Part shown: one piece after another, positions 1-9,228 of the stretch
Layout: the number at the start of each line of letters is the position of its first letter
How positions within the stretch are numbered: position 1 is the first letter of the stretch
DNA from: Pseudomonadota bacterium
GTDB taxonomy: Bacteria > Pseudomonadota > Alphaproteobacteria > Rhodobacterales > Rhodobacteraceae
Direction of reading: 5' to 3'
Assembly: GCA_021845805.1 (NCBI GenBank)
Contig: JAJZVD010000031.1
Span: 1-38,472 of the forward strand
DNA length: 38,472 nt
The notes under the pieces: model-generated
Told to the model about the DNA's origin: nothing
Seen by the model: only the letters and a program-made list of their open reading frames with translations
Databases searched by the model: none
Translations under genes and position numbers: made by a program

Positions 1-1419
1 CTGGCCACGGCCCAGGAAGTTCTGTTCCGAGAAGCCCAACACGACGCCGAAGCCGGTGCTGACCCCGTAGGTGCCGCCGATCGACAGCGTGCCGGTCGGC
101 TGTTCCTGAACGTTCACGTTCACAACCACCTGGTCGGGGCTGTCGCCCTGCTGGGAGTTGACCTGCACGTCCTTGAAATAGCCAAGCGCCTTGATCCGGT
201 CGGATGCCGCCTTGATCTCGCGCGGGTTGAACGGGTCGCCTTCCGAGATGTGGAACTGCCGCCGGATGACCCGGTCCTGGGTGGTCGCGTTGCCTTCGAT
301 GTCGATGCGCTCGACAAACAGCTTCGGCCCGCGGTCGATCACGAAGTCGACCTTCACGCCCAGATTGGCGTCATCGCGGGTGATCTTCGGCGTCACCCGG
401 ATGAAGTTCAGCCCCTTGCGGGTCGCCAGCGTCTCCATCCGCGTCACCGCGTCCTCGATGGTCGTCGGCGAATAGGTGGCGCCCGGCTTGATGTGGATCT
501 GGGCTCCGAATTCCTTCAGGTCGACATCGGGCAGCGTGGTCGAGGCGGTCGCCTGCTCGATCGTGTAGGGCTGGCCTTCCGAGATCATGAAGGTCAGGAA
601 GAACCCCTTGCGCGACCGTTCGATCTGCGCATTGGCATCCAGGATGCGGAAGTCGATGTAGCCGCGCGAATGGTAGAAATCGGTCAGAAGCTGCTTGTCC
701 TGCTCCAGCCGGTCGGGGACGAAGGTGTTGTCCTGGAAGAACCCGTGCAGGAACCCGGCCTGCTTGGTGGCCAGCACCTCGCGCAGGCGGTGGTCAGAGA
801 AGGCCTGGTTGCCCACGAAGGACAGCCGCTGCACCTCGACCGTGTTGCCTTCCTGGATGTCGAACACCAGATCCACCCGGTTTTCCGACCGCGGAATGAT
901 CTTGGGCGTCACCACGACGGCGTAACGCTTGTTCTGCCGGTAGGCCTCGGTGATGGTGGCGGCGTCCTGTTCGGCCAGCGAGGGCGAGTAGACGCGGCGC
1001 GACTGCGATTTCACCAGCTTGGCCAGATCCTCGCTTTTCAGCCGCTTGTTGCCCTCGAAGTTGATGACGTTGATGGTCGGGAATTCCTTGACCACGATCA
1101 CCAGTTTCGAGCCCTGCGGCTCCATCTGGACCGACTCGAACAGGCCGGAATTGACGATGCGCTGATACGCGTCGTTCAGGTCGCCGTCGCTGACGGGCTT
1201 GCCCCGGGGAATCGCCGCATAGGACAGAACGGTGCCCGGCTCGATCCGCTGGACGCCCTGCACCTGCACGGCGTTGAACGTGTAACTTGCCGCAAAGGCA
1301 GGCGGGGCCAGTGAAATCAGGGCGACCGCAGCGGCCAGCGCCAGTCGGCTCCGCGGTTGGGCGGCCCCCGTCTTGGGGCTCAATCCCTGTGCCGCCCGGG
1401 CGCTGCGCTCGCTCTGCAT
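1..1419 (-). CDS. bamA: Outer membrane protein assembly factor BamA (3' end outside window)
   Basis: Central subunit of the BAM complex, which folds and inserts beta-barrel proteins into the outer membrane. The 473 visible codons give a signal peptide (hydrophobic stretch ending in PPAFA, about residue 43), then a series of POTRA domains (first begins YTFNAVQVQGVQRIEPG; last contains KLFVERIDIEGNATTQD) and the beginning of the barrel (GTLSIGGTYGVSTGFGVVLG). The window ends at residue 473, so most of the barrel is missing; family members are usually 750-800 residues. The ATG at 1419 follows AGGA a few bases upstream. The N-terminal region before the hydrophobic core is long (about 24 residues) and fairly basic. 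It is the last visible gene of the pyrH-to-bamA run, and its place downstream of rseP is the classical arrangement. Identification is firm. Confidence 0.95.
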   Translation of the reverse strand, partial: MQSERSARAAQGLSPKTGAAQPRSRLALAAAVALISLAPPAFAASYTFNAVQVQGVQRIEPGTVLSYAAIPRGKPVSDGDLNDAYQRIVNSGLFESVQMEPQGSKLVIVVKEFPTINVINFEGNKRLKSEDLAKLVKSQSRRVYSPSLAEQDAATITEAYRQNKRYAVVVTPKIIPRSENRVDLVFDIQEGNTVEVQRLSFVGNQAFSDHRLREVLATKQAGFLHGFFQDNTFVPDRLEQDKQLLTDFYHSRGYIDFRILDANAQIERSRKGFFLTFMISEGQPYTIEQATASTTLPDVDLKEFGAQIHIKPGATYSPTTIEDAVTRMETLATRKGLNFIRVTPKITRDDANLGVKVDFVIDRGPKLFVERIDIEGNATTQDRVIRRQFHISEGDPFNPREIKAASDRIKALGYFKDVQVNSQQGDSPDQVVVNVNVQEQPTGTLSIGGTYGVSTGFGVVLGFSEQNFLGRGQ

Positions 1420-1525
1420 GTTCCTACCGCCGTTTCAGAAATTCGGTCTGTTCTGACTAGCGGGATTGGGGGGGCTTGTCAAAAGGGGACGCCGGTGGCC
1501 CGCCGTCCGCCGCAATCCGCGCGGA

Positions 1526-1666
1526 TCAGTAGAGCCCGGTCAGGGCCTGACCAAGGAACGCCCCGGCCAGCAGCCCGACGACCAGCGTGCCGAAGGTGAA
1601 AATCCTGTCCCAGTTCAGCCGGACGATAAGCGAGATGCCTTTGTAGCCATCCATGACCGCTTGCAT
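1526..1666 (-). CDS. Small single-pass membrane protein, 46 aa, between rseP and bamA
   Basis: No function recognised. Translation gives an amphipathic, basic N-terminal half (MDGYKGISLIVRLNWDRI) followed by a hydrophobic helix (residues 23-43: FTFGTLVVGLLAGAFLGQAL) and a short end TGLY. Small-xxx-small glycines in the helix (GLLAGAFLG) suggest helix packing or oligomerisation. The start at 1666 has GGAG six bases upstream (GGAGACACCG then ATG); an internal Met5 is a less likely start. It lies on the same strand as rseP (stop at 1780) and bamA (start at 1419), so it is probably co-transcribed with both. I infer a small inner-membrane protein connected with envelope biogenesis; only the open frame, ribosome site and transmembrane character are seen directly. 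A larger open frame over the same bases (1479-1688) has no such features. Confidence 0.72.
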   Translation of the reverse strand: MQAVMDGYKGISLIVRLNWDRIFTFGTLVVGLLAGAFLGQALTGLY

Positions 1667-1779
1667 CGGTGTCTCCACGCCAAGTCACTGCCCCTGAGGC
1701 CCTGCTAGCCGTCCATTGTGGCCAGATTTTGGCGTGCCCCGCGGTCGAAGTGTCGCAGCGCGGCGCCGTGGCGGCGGGG

Positions 1780-3117
1780 TCAGGGGCAGAAGAAGTCGTT
1801 CGACAGCGCGAAGGCCATCAGCGACAGGATCAGGAACAGCCCGCCCCCCATCAGCACCTTCAGTGCCTTGTCGCTGGGCGGGCGGCCCGTCACCGCTTCC
1901 CAGACGTGGAACACGAGGTGGCCGCCATCCAGGATCGGCACAGGGAACAGGTTCAGCAGGCCCACGGCGGTCGACAGCATCGCGATGAAGCTCAGGAAGC
2001 TCAGCGCGCCCTGGCTGGCGGCGACGCCCGAGGTCTCGGCGATGCCGATCGGCCCGTGCAGGTTGCAGCTGCTGATCGCGCCCGTGACCATGTGATAGAG
2101 GCCCGACAGGCTGGTGACGATGACATAGCCGGTCTGCGACACAGCGGTGCGGGCGGCTTCCCACAGGCCCGGCGTACGGGTCTTGGGGTCGAAGGCCAGC
2201 CCGCCGGTGATCCCGATCAGCCAGCGCGTCTCGAAGGCGCCGCCGGTGGTGGGCAGGTCGCTGCGGCGCGGGGTCATCGTGACCTCGCGCGTCTGGCCAT
2301 CGCGCCACAGCGACAGCCGCACCGGCTTGCCGTCCGACCCGCCGATGGCGGTGCGAAGCTGGTCGAAGGCCCAGATCGGCTGGCCGTCCACCGCCGTCAC
2401 CACGTCGCCAAGCTGCACGCCCGCGTCCAGCGCGGCCGAATCGGGCGCCAGCCCTTCCACCCGCGGCGGCATCGGGAACGGGCCCTGCACCGTCATCTTC
2501 TGGCCGTCGCGCAGGATCTCGTAGGGCACGGTCGGTGCGGGTTTCAGCGCGGCCACGGCTTCGCCCAGTGCCTTGGTGTCGGGGGTGGGCGTGCCATCCA
2601 GCGCCAGGATCTCGTCGCCCGCCTGCAGCGTGCTTTGCACGGGCGGAAGCGACTTCAACTGGCCCACCGTCGGCGGATCGGTCGGAACCCCGGTGAACAG
2701 GTAAAGCGCCACCAGCAGCACCAGCGACAACGCAAAGTTGAACAGCGGCCCCGCCGCCACCGTCGCGGCCCGCGCCCAGAGCGGCGCGCCATGCATCGAG
2801 TGGCGCCGTTCGTCCGCGCTCAGCCCGGCCATCGCGTCGGCATCCACGCCCGAGGCCGCGTCGGAATCGCCCAGGAACCGGACATAGCCGCCGAACGGCA
2901 GCGCACAGACCTGCCAGCGCGTGCCGCGCCGGTCGCGCCGCGAGGCCAGCACCGGCCCGAACCCCAGCGAGAACACCTCGGCATGAATGCCGGACCAGCG
3001 GCCGACGATGTAATGGCCGTATTCGTGGACCGCCACGATCACCGAAAGGGCCACGACGAACGCCACACCTGTATACAGCAACCCGCCGAACGACGGTATC
3101 ATCCCGATCAGGTCCAC
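1780..3117 (-). CDS. rseP: Site-2 zinc metalloprotease RseP
   Basis: Inner-membrane intramembrane protease of the S2P family. In gamma-proteobacteria it cleaves anti-sigma factor RseA and remnant signal peptides; in this group the substrates are less clear. The 445-residue product has the zinc motif HEYGH at 31-35 in the first transmembrane helix, PDZ-like segments in the middle (around ALDAGVQLGDVVTAVDG), and the second active-site motif NLFPVPILDGG near 389-399 with Asp397 as the third zinc ligand. The start is GTG at 3117, three bases after the dxr stop, which indicates translational coupling. No RseA homologue is seen in the window. Confidence 0.95.
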   Translation of the reverse strand: MDLIGMIPSFGGLLYTGVAFVVALSVIVAVHEYGHYIVGRWSGIHAEVFSLGFGPVLASRRDRRGTRWQVCALPFGGYVRFLGDSDAASGVDADAMAGLSADERRHSMHGAPLWARAATVAAGPLFNFALSLVLLVALYLFTGVPTDPPTVGQLKSLPPVQSTLQAGDEILALDGTPTPDTKALGEAVAALKPAPTVPYEILRDGQKMTVQGPFPMPPRVEGLAPDSAALDAGVQLGDVVTAVDGQPIWAFDQLRTAIGGSDGKPVRLSLWRDGQTREVTMTPRRSDLPTTGGAFETRWLIGITGGLAFDPKTRTPGLWEAARTAVSQTGYVIVTSLSGLYHMVTGAISSCNLHGPIGIAETSGVAASQGALSFLSFIAMLSTAVGLLNLFPVPILDGGHLVFHVWEAVTGRPPSDKALKVLMGGGLFLILSLMAFALSNDFFCP

Positions 3118-3120
3118 GTC

Positions 3121-4305
3121 CTACCTCTGGTCTTTCCGTTGCCAGCGCACGGCCGCGTCGCGCGCAGCGATCCGCGCCCTGGCATCCACCTCTACCACGT
3201 CATCAAGGCCAACCGCGGCATTGCTAAGGCCGGATTCGCGCGAAAGCCGGGCAAGAACCTCTTCGACCACCGCCGCCATGCCGGGGAATGCCAACCGCCC
3301 CGCCAGGAAATGGTCCAGCGCCACTTCCTTTGCCGCATTGAAGGCGGCCCCGGCAAGCCCACCCAGCTTCATAACCTCGCGAGCGAGCCGCAGCGCGGGA
3401 AAGCGCCGCTCGTCCGGGGGCTCGAAGCTCAGCCGCCCGATCTGCGCCAGATCGAGCCGCGCCACGGGCACCGGCGCGCGGTCGGGCCAGTTCAGCGCAT
3501 AGCCGATCGCGTGGCGCATGTCGGGCGCGCCCAGATGCGCCATCAGCGCGCCGTCCACAAAGCCCACCAGCGCGTGCACGATGCTTTGCGGGTGAACCAG
3601 AACCTCGATCCGGTCGGGATCGATCCCGAAAAACTCATGCGTTTCTATAAGTTCCAGGGCCTTGTTGAACATGCTGGCGGAATCGACCGAGATTCTGCGG
3701 CCCATCGACCAGTTGGGGTGCGCCGCCGCCTGATCCGGGGTCGCGGCGGCGATCCGCTCCGCGCTCCAGTCGCGGAAGGGCCCGCCCGAAGCGGTGATGA
3801 TGATGCGTTCCACCGCCGCCATGTCCTCGCCCGTCAGGGCCTGGAAGACCGCCGAATGTTCGCTGTCGACCGGCAGGATGGTGGCGCCATGGGCGCGCGC
3901 CTCGGCCATCAGCAAGGGGCCCGCGGTCACCAGGCTTTCCTTGTTGGCCAGCGCCAGCGTGCGCCCCTGCCGCAGCGCCCGGAACCCCGGCGCCAGCCCC
4001 GCCGCGCCCACGATGGCCGACATCACCCAGTCGGCCGGGCGGTCCGCCGCCTCGACCAGCGCCGCGGTGCCCGCCGCCACCGCGATGCCGCTGCCCGCCA
4101 GCGCGTCTTTCAGCGCGGCGTAGCAGTCGTCATGCGCGGTCACGGCCAGATCGGCCCGCAGGCGGCGCGCCTGTTCGGCCAGCAGGGCCACATTGCGCCC
4201 GCCGGTCAGCGCCACGGTCTGCACCGCCGCACCCTGCCGGGTCAGCAGGTCGACCGTGTTGACGCCGATCGACCCCGTGGAGCCGAAGATCGAGACACGC
4301 CGCAC
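3121..4305 (-). CDS. dxr: 1-deoxy-D-xylulose 5-phosphate reductoisomerase
   Basis: Second step of the MEP isoprenoid pathway: NADPH-dependent rearrangement and reduction of DXP to MEP. The 394 residues include the dinucleotide loop FGSTGSIG (7-14), the ALANKESLV segment (118-126), the metal-binding DSEH (147-150), TASGGPFRDW (171-180) forming the flexible loop, SMGRRISVDSASMFNKALELIE (from 200) and the HPQS motif (238-241). The start is GTG at 4305, three bases after the cdsA stop codon. Here dxr lies between cdsA and rseP, whereas in E. coli it precedes uppS. The product feeds the undecaprenyl chain made by the neighbour UppS. Length and motifs match the family, so the call is firm. Confidence 0.97.
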   Translation of the reverse strand: MRRVSIFGSTGSIGVNTVDLLTRQGAAVQTVALTGGRNVALLAEQARRLRADLAVTAHDDCYAALKDALAGSGIAVAAGTAALVEAADRPADWVMSAIVGAAGLAPGFRALRQGRTLALANKESLVTAGPLLMAEARAHGATILPVDSEHSAVFQALTGEDMAAVERIIITASGGPFRDWSAERIAAATPDQAAAHPNWSMGRRISVDSASMFNKALELIETHEFFGIDPDRIEVLVHPQSIVHALVGFVDGALMAHLGAPDMRHAIGYALNWPDRAPVPVARLDLAQIGRLSFEPPDERRFPALRLAREVMKLGGLAGAAFNAAKEVALDHFLAGRLAFPGMAAVVEEVLARLSRESGLSNAAVGLDDVVEVDARARIAARDAAVRWQRKDQR

Positions 4306-4308
4306 GGC

Positions 4309-5097
4309 CTAGATCCTCACCACCGGCACATGCACCAGGAAAGACACGGCCAGCATCGCCAGCGCCGCACCCAGAAGCCCGTCGAACCGGTCCAGCAGCC
4401 CGCCGTGACCGGGGATCAGGTGCGAGCTGTCCTTGACCCCTGCCCGCCGCTTTATCGCGCTTTCCGAAATGTCACCCATCTGCGAGGCGAAGGAGATCGC
4501 GATCGAGATCCAGGGCAGGTCACGCCCGGCCGAGGTGAAGGTCAGAAACAGCAGCCCGATCAGCGCCGCGGCCACCCAGCCTGCGATGATGCCGGCCCAG
4601 GTCTTCTTCGGGCTGACGCTGGGCCAGAACTTGCGCCCGCCGATGGTCCGCCCTGCGAAATATCCAGCAATATCCGTGGCAACGACGACGAAGATCATCC
4701 AGAACAGCCAGGTTCCGCCATAGTCGTTGCGAAAGTCGATCAGCCCGTCGGCGGCCAGCAGGATCGCCAGCGCATAGACCATGCCCACCGCGCGGTCGCG
4801 CCGCGCCATCAGCGCCAGCACCCCGCCCACCAGCAGCAGCATGACCAGTTCCACCGCGCCTTCGGTCCAGCGGGCGGCGATCATCGCCCCCGCGCCCAGC
4901 ACGAAGCACAGCACCGCCGGCGCCTTGGGCGCGCCCAGCATCACCGCCAGTTCCCACAGCATCAGCCCGCAGGCCAGCGTCGACAGCGTGACGAACCACA
5001 GCCCGCCCAGCCGGACGCAGACGATCCCCACAAGCGCCAGCAGCAGGCCCGAGACCAGTCGCTGGCGCAGGTCGGCCCATTTGGCGGCCGCGCTCAT
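4309..5097 (-). CDS. cdsA: Phosphatidate cytidylyltransferase
   Basis: Integral inner-membrane enzyme making CDP-diacylglycerol from phosphatidate and CTP, the branch point for phospholipids. The 262-residue product is mostly hydrophobic helices and ends with the family signature: SESAIKRRAGVKD followed by PGHGGLLDRFDG. The chosen start, MSAAAKWADL at 5097, overlaps the uppS stop by four bases (ATGA), the usual coupled arrangement. A longer frame reaching 5223 is only read-through into uppS in another frame. Part of the pyrH-bamA operon. Confidence 0.95.
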   Translation of the reverse strand: MSAAAKWADLRQRLVSGLLLALVGIVCVRLGGLWFVTLSTLACGLMLWELAVMLGAPKAPAVLCFVLGAGAMIAARWTEGAVELVMLLLVGGVLALMARRDRAVGMVYALAILLAADGLIDFRNDYGGTWLFWMIFVVVATDIAGYFAGRTIGGRKFWPSVSPKKTWAGIIAGWVAAALIGLLFLTFTSAGRDLPWISIAISFASQMGDISESAIKRRAGVKDSSHLIPGHGGLLDRFDGLLGAALAMLAVSFLVHVPVVRI

Positions 5098-5861
5098 GCG
5101 CTGACCGCCCCGAAGCGCCGTTCGCGCACCGCGACCCGGTCGAGAATCGCGGCCAGTTCCTCGGGCGTGAAATCGGGCCAAAGGGTCGGGGTGAATTCGT
5201 ATTCCGCATAGGCCGCCTGCCACAGCAGGAAGTTCGACACCCGCGTCTCGCCCGAGGTGCGGATCACCAGATCGGGGTCGGGCAGATCCCCGGTATCCAG
5301 CGTGGCGGACAGAAGGTCGCGGGTGATCGCCTCGGGCGCAAGCGTGCCCGCCGCGACCCGTTCCGCCAGCGCGCGGGTGGCCCGCACCAGTTCGTCGCGC
5401 CCGCCGTAGTTGATCGCCACCGTCAGGTTCAGCCGCGTGTTGGCCAGCGTGCGCGCCTCGATCCCCGCCATCAGCCGTTGCAGCCGCTGGTCCAGCCGGG
5501 TGCGATCCCCGATGAAGCGCATCCGCACGCCCTCGGCGGCCAGCCGGTCGGCCTCGCGCTCGATGTAGCGGGCGAAGATGCCCATCAGGCCCAGCACCTC
5601 TTCGGTGCTGCGCTTCCAGTTCTCGGTCGAGAAGGCATAGACCGTCAGCCAGCGCACGCCCAGATCGGGGCAGGCGCGCACGATCTGCTTCACCCGCTCG
5701 GCGCCGCGGCGGTGGCCCACAAGCCGGGGCCAGCCGCGCTGGGTCGCCCAGCGGCCGTTGCCGTCCATGATGATGGCGACATGTTCGGCGGTCCTGCGGG
5801 ACGGGAGAGCAGTTCCCGGTCTGTCCTCGGCGGCCAATTCCTGTCCCTTCCGGTCGATCAT
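5094..5861 (-). CDS. uppS: Isoprenyl transferase / (2Z,6E)-undecaprenyl diphosphate synthase
   Basis: cis-prenyltransferase that extends farnesyl diphosphate with IPP to the C55 lipid carrier used for peptidoglycan and polysaccharide export. The hallmark HVAIIMDGNGRWA is at 27-39 with catalytic Asp33; other family segments are GHRRGAERV, YAFSTENWKR, NYGGRDEL and the C-terminal DLVIRTSGETRVSNFLLWQ. The annotated ATG at 5861 lacks a good ribosome site. An in-frame TTG at codon 9 is preceded by AAGGGACAGG and could be the true start. It lies six bases after frr and overlaps cdsA by four bases. Confidence 0.95.
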   Translation of the reverse strand: MIDRKGQELAAEDRPGTALPSRRTAEHVAIIMDGNGRWATQRGWPRLVGHRRGAERVKQIVRACPDLGVRWLTVYAFSTENWKRSTEEVLGLMGIFARYIEREADRLAAEGVRMRFIGDRTRLDQRLQRLMAGIEARTLANTRLNLTVAINYGGRDELVRATRALAERVAAGTLAPEAITRDLLSATLDTGDLPDPDLVIRTSGETRVSNFLLWQAAYAEYEFTPTLWPDFTPEELAAILDRVAVRERRFGAVSA

Positions 5862-5867
5862 GCGCGT

Positions 5868-6434
5868 TCAGACGTGCATGATCTCCTGCTGTTTCGCCTC
5901 AAGCGCCTTGTCGATGGCGGCAATGGCCTTGTCGGTCAGCGCCTGCACCTCGTCGGCATACATCTTGTTGTCGTCCTCGCTCATGCCGGCGACCTTGGCT
6001 TTCTTGAGCTGGTCCATCCCGTCGCGGCGCACGTTGCGCACCGCCACACGGGCGTGTTCGGCATATTGGGCCGCCACCTTCGACAGTTCGCGGCGGCGTT
6101 CCTCGTTCAGTTCGGGGATCGGCAGGCGGATGATCGGGCCATCCACCACCGGGTTGATGCCAAGCCCGGAATCGCGGATCGCGCGTTCCACCTTGGACAC
6201 CATCGCGCGGTCCCACACGTTCACCGTCACCATCCGCGGTTCCGGCACGTTCACGGTGCCAAGCTGGTTGACCGGCGTCATCTGGCCGTAGGCATCCACC
6301 ATGATCGGATCCAGCATCGAGGCCGACCCCCGCCCCGTGCGCAGCGAGGCGAATTCGGTCCGCAGCGCGGCCATCGCGCCGTCCATCCGGCGTTCCAGGT
6401 CGTCGAGATCGATCTCAAGGGCGTCGTCGCTCAT
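5868..6434 (-). CDS. frr: Ribosome recycling factor
   Basis: Cytoplasmic factor that, with EF-G, splits the post-termination ribosome complex. The 188 residues are of standard length and carry the conserved [19 protein letters not shown] segment, the hinge [20 protein letters not shown], and the C-terminal helix with KDxLKK-like [18 protein letters not shown]. The ATG at 6434 is preceded by AGAGGA with a six-base spacer. It follows pyrH after 88 bases and precedes uppS by six, matching the conserved pyrH-frr-uppS order. Confidence 0.97.
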   Translation of the reverse strand: MSDDALEIDLDDLERRMDGAMAALRTEFASLRTGRGSASMLDPIMVDAYGQMTPVNQLGTVNVPEPRMVTVNVWDRAMVSKVERAIRDSGLGINPVVDGPIIRLPIPELNEERRRELSKVAAQYAEHARVAVRNVRRDGMDQLKKAKVAGMSEDDNKMYADEVQALTDKAIAAIDKALEAKQQEIMHV

Positions 6435-6522
6435 TCTCAGTCCTCTTCCGCAGACGCGTCACACATCGACACCGGCCCCGTGCAGCCACGGGTATACCAA
6501 GAAGCCGGCGTCCCTGTATAGC

Positions 6523-7260
6523 TTAGCCGTGCACCCGGGTGTAGGTGCCCTCGCCGCGCAGGATGGTGCGCAACCCGCCCGGCTCGTCCAGCGAGAAGAC
6601 GATGATCGGCAGGTGGTTGTCGCGCGCAAGCGCGATGGCGCTGGCGTCCATCACGCCCAGGTGCCGCTGCAACACCTCGTCATAGGTGACGGTCTCGTAG
6701 CGCCGGGCGTCGGGGTGTTTCTTGGGGTCCTTGTCATAGACCCCGTCCACCTTGGTGCCCTTGAAGATCGCCTCGCAGTTCATCTCGTTGGCGCGCAGCG
6801 TGGCGGCGGTGTCGGTGGTGAAATAGGGGTTCCCGGTGCCCGCCGCGAAGATGCAGACGCGCTTCTTTTCCAGGTGGCGGATCGCACGGCGGCGGATGTA
6901 GGGTTCGCAGACCGTGTCCATCGGGATGGCGCTGATGACGCGGGTGAAGACGCCCAGCGATTCCAGCGCACCCTGCATGGCCAGCGCGTTCATCACCGTG
7001 GCCAGCATCCCCATGTAGTCGGCCGTCGCCCGTTCCATCCCCTGCGCCGATCCGGCCAGCCCGCGGAAGATGTTGCCGCCGCCGATCACCATGCAGATTT
7101 CAACACCCAGATCCCGCACCGCCTTCACTTCCTGCGCGATGCGCTGCACGGTCGGAGGATGCAGGCCGTAGCCCTGGTCGCCCATCAGCGCCTCGCCCGA
7201 GATCTTGAGCATCACGCGCTTGTAGGTCACCACGGGTTGGTCGGGATTGGCCTCGGTCAT
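6523..7260 (-). CDS. pyrH: UMP kinase
   Basis: Bacterial-type UMP kinase of the amino-acid kinase fold, making UDP for pyrimidine nucleotide and cell-wall precursor synthesis. The 245-residue product starts [27 protein letters not shown]; the nucleotide-binding GGGNIFRG and the [13 protein letters not shown] segment are diagnostic. The start at 7260 has GGAG eight bases upstream; a longer frame to 7329 would run into the miaA coding region and is rejected. It is the first gene of the minus-strand run visible here. The divergent miaA begins only 43 bases away, so the pyrH promoter must lie in that gap or inside the miaA gene. The usual upstream partners rpsB and tsf are absent. Confidence 0.95.
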   Translation of the reverse strand: MTEANPDQPVVTYKRVMLKISGEALMGDQGYGLHPPTVQRIAQEVKAVRDLGVEICMVIGGGNIFRGLAGSAQGMERATADYMGMLATVMNALAMQGALESLGVFTRVISAIPMDTVCEPYIRRRAIRHLEKKRVCIFAAGTGNPYFTTDTAATLRANEMNCEAIFKGTKVDGVYDKDPKKHPDARRYETVTYDEVLQRHLGVMDASAIALARDNHLPIIVFSLDEPGGLRTILRGEGTYTRVHG

Positions 7261-7303
7261 GCGTCTTGCTCCAGCTCTCGCGCGTTCTTGACTGCGGCGC
7301 AAA

Positions 7304-8242
7304 ATGTCGGAAAACGCGGTCAGGTTCAACGCCCATCCGGCAGCCAGAACGGAGGCCCGCCTGCGTCACACGATCCCCCCAGACCGCCCGGTGCTGATCG
7401 CGGGCCCGACCGCCTCGGGAAAATCCGCGCTGGCGCTGGAGCTTGCCGAGACGCAGGGGGGCGTCATCGTGAACGCCGACGCGTTGCAGGTCTATGGCTG
7501 CTGGCGCATCCTGACCGCCCGGCCAAGTGCGGCCGAGGAGGCCCGCGCGCCGCATCGGCTTTATGGCCATGTCGGCCGCGACCAGCCCTATTCGGTGGGC
7601 CACTGGCTGCGCGAGGTGGCCGCGATCCTGGCGCAGGGCGCGCGGCCGATCATTGTCGGGGGAACGGGCCTTTACTTTTCGGCACTGACCGAGGGGCTGG
7701 CCGAGATCCCGCCCACCCCGCCCGAGATCCGGGCCGAGGCCGACGCGCTGCGCGCCGAACGCGGTATCGCGGCCCTGCGCGCGGCGCTTGATCCCGCCAC
7801 GGCCGCCCGGATCGATTTGGCCAACCCCGCCCGCATCCAGCGCGCCTGGGAGGTGCTGCGCGCCACCGGGCGCGGCCTTGCCGCCTGGCAGGCGGACACC
7901 GGCGCGCCGCTTCTGCCGCTGTCGCGCGTCACCGCGCTGGTGCTGGCCGCCCCGCCCGATTGGCTGGGCCCGCGGATCGACCGCCGGTTCGACGCGATGA
8001 TCGCCGCGGGCGCGCTGGACGAGGTGCGCGCCGAATGGCCGTTCTGGGACGCGGGGCGCCCCTCGGCGCGGGCGATCGGCGCGCCCGAACTGGTGGCGCA
8101 TCTGCAGGGCGCGCTGTCCCTGCCCGACGCGGTCGCCGCCGCCAAGACCGCGACCCGCCAATACGCCAAGCGCCAGCGAACCTGGTTCCGCAACCGCCTG
8201 AAAGATTGGCAGATCCTGTCGCCTCCGGGGGCCACCCCCTGA
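7304..8242 (+). CDS. miaA: tRNA dimethylallyltransferase
   Basis: Transfers the dimethylallyl group from DMAPP to A37 of tRNAs reading UNN codons. The P-loop GPTASGKS is at 34-41, followed by [19 protein letters not shown] (substrate Asp in the DALQVY motif), the [10 protein letters not shown] segment, and the C-terminal [15 protein letters not shown]. Length is normal at 312 residues. Start choice is uncertain: the ATG at 7304 has no clear ribosome site, and the stretch before the P-loop is longer than usual, while a strong GGAGG at 7351-7355 sits five bases before an in-frame CTG (codon 20). Divergent from pyrH. Confidence 0.93.
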   Translation: MSENAVRFNAHPAARTEARLRHTIPPDRPVLIAGPTASGKSALALELAETQGGVIVNADALQVYGCWRILTARPSAAEEARAPHRLYGHVGRDQPYSVGHWLREVAAILAQGARPIIVGGTGLYFSALTEGLAEIPPTPPEIRAEADALRAERGIAALRAALDPATAARIDLANPARIQRAWEVLRATGRGLAAWQADTGAPLLPLSRVTALVLAAPPDWLGPRIDRRFDAMIAAGALDEVRAEWPFWDAGRPSARAIGAPELVAHLQGALSLPDAVAAAKTATRQYAKRQRTWFRNRLKDWQILSPPGATP

Positions 8243-8350
8243 GGCGGATCGGCCACGCTCCGCCGCGCCCGCGCAGCCTGCGTGTTTTTCGCTTGGGGTG
8301 GCCTGCGGGCTCGCCTAGGGTGGCAAAAAAAGAACACCGGGACATGTTGC

Positions 8351-9151
8351 ATGGTCGAGCAGCCATCAAACGGAGCCCCCGCCCGCATCATCGCCATCCC
8401 GCGGCTTGCCGCTGCGGGCCGCTGGCGGGTGGAGGCGTTGCGGAGCATTTCCGAACCCCTGTTGCTGTGGTTCACCCGCGGCCAGGGCCGCGCCACCGTG
8501 GCCGGGATCACGCGCGGCTACGGGCCGCATAACGCGATCTTCATCCCGCCCGGCGTCATGCATGGCTACGAGGTGTCTCAGCATGTCTTCGGCACCGCGG
8601 TCTTCTTCGGGCCGGGCTGCACCCTGCCCCTGCCCGCCACCCCCCAGCATCTGCGGGTGCGCGACAGCGCGGCGCAGGCGGAACTGACCGCGCTGATCGA
8701 GGCCGCGCAGCGCGAGGCCGATGGCGACCGGCCCGGCCGCGCCCGCGCGGTGTTCCACACGCTTGGCCTGATGTCGGTCTGGATCGAACGGCAGGTGGCC
8801 GCCCAGCCGCCCGAACCCGCACGGCCCGACGCGACGCGCCGCCTCGTGCAGAAATACACCGCACTTCTGGAACGCGACTTCCGCTCGGGCATGGGGGTCG
8901 GCGACTATGCCGCGGCGCTGGATGTCACGCCGACCCATCTCAGCCGGGTCTGCCGGCAGACCTGCGGCCGCCCGGCCTCGGCGCTCTTGCAGGACCGCAA
9001 GCTGTTCGAGGCGCGCCGCCTTCTGGCCGAGACCGAGATGCCGGTGAACGAGGTCTCGCGCGCGCTCGGGTTCACCTCGGCCGCCTATTTCACCCGCGCC
9101 TTCCAGCACCGCACCGGCAAGACGCCGACGGCCTTCCGCAAGACCCCCTGA
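8351..9151 (+). CDS. AraC-family transcriptional regulator
   Basis: DNA-binding regulator with an N-terminal cupin-like effector domain and a C-terminal double helix-turn-helix. The effector region contains GYGPHNAIFIPPGVMHGYEV, typical of AraC cupin pockets. The DNA-binding part spans about 175-266: the first helix pair around VGDYAAALDVTPTHLSRVCRQ and the second around VNEVSRALGFTSAAYFTRAF, ending in the family's GKTPTAFR. The start at MVEQPSNG (8351) is preferred over an upstream in-frame ATG whose extra residues are not protein-like. It lies directly upstream of, and in the same orientation as, the peptide-type ABC transporter genes, so it may control them; this is inference from position. 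Ligand unknown. Confidence 0.9.
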   Translation: MVEQPSNGAPARIIAIPRLAAAGRWRVEALRSISEPLLLWFTRGQGRATVAGITRGYGPHNAIFIPPGVMHGYEVSQHVFGTAVFFGPGCTLPLPATPQHLRVRDSAAQAELTALIEAAQREADGDRPGRARAVFHTLGLMSVWIERQVAAQPPEPARPDATRRLVQKYTALLERDFRSGMGVGDYAAALDVTPTHLSRVCRQTCGRPASALLQDRKLFEARRLLAETEMPVNEVSRALGFTSAAYFTRAFQHRTGKTPTAFRKTP

Positions 9152-9228
9152 GCCCCGCGCGGCCTGTCCTTTCGGGCCCGTTCACGGCCTTCGGGGTTGA
9201 CCCCCGGGGCCGGGTGGTCTTTTCTTTG

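Noticed and set aside
1479-1688. 69-codon minus-strand frame between rseP and bamA
   Set aside because: Arg/Gly/His-rich composition and no ribosome site; the overlapping 46-codon frame with a transmembrane helix is the better gene.
1669-5211. 1180-codon open frame on the plus strand, opposite rseP, dxr and cdsA
   Set aside because: Same reason: composition rich in His, Arg and Gln, no recognisable fold, fully covered by three confirmed genes on the other strand.
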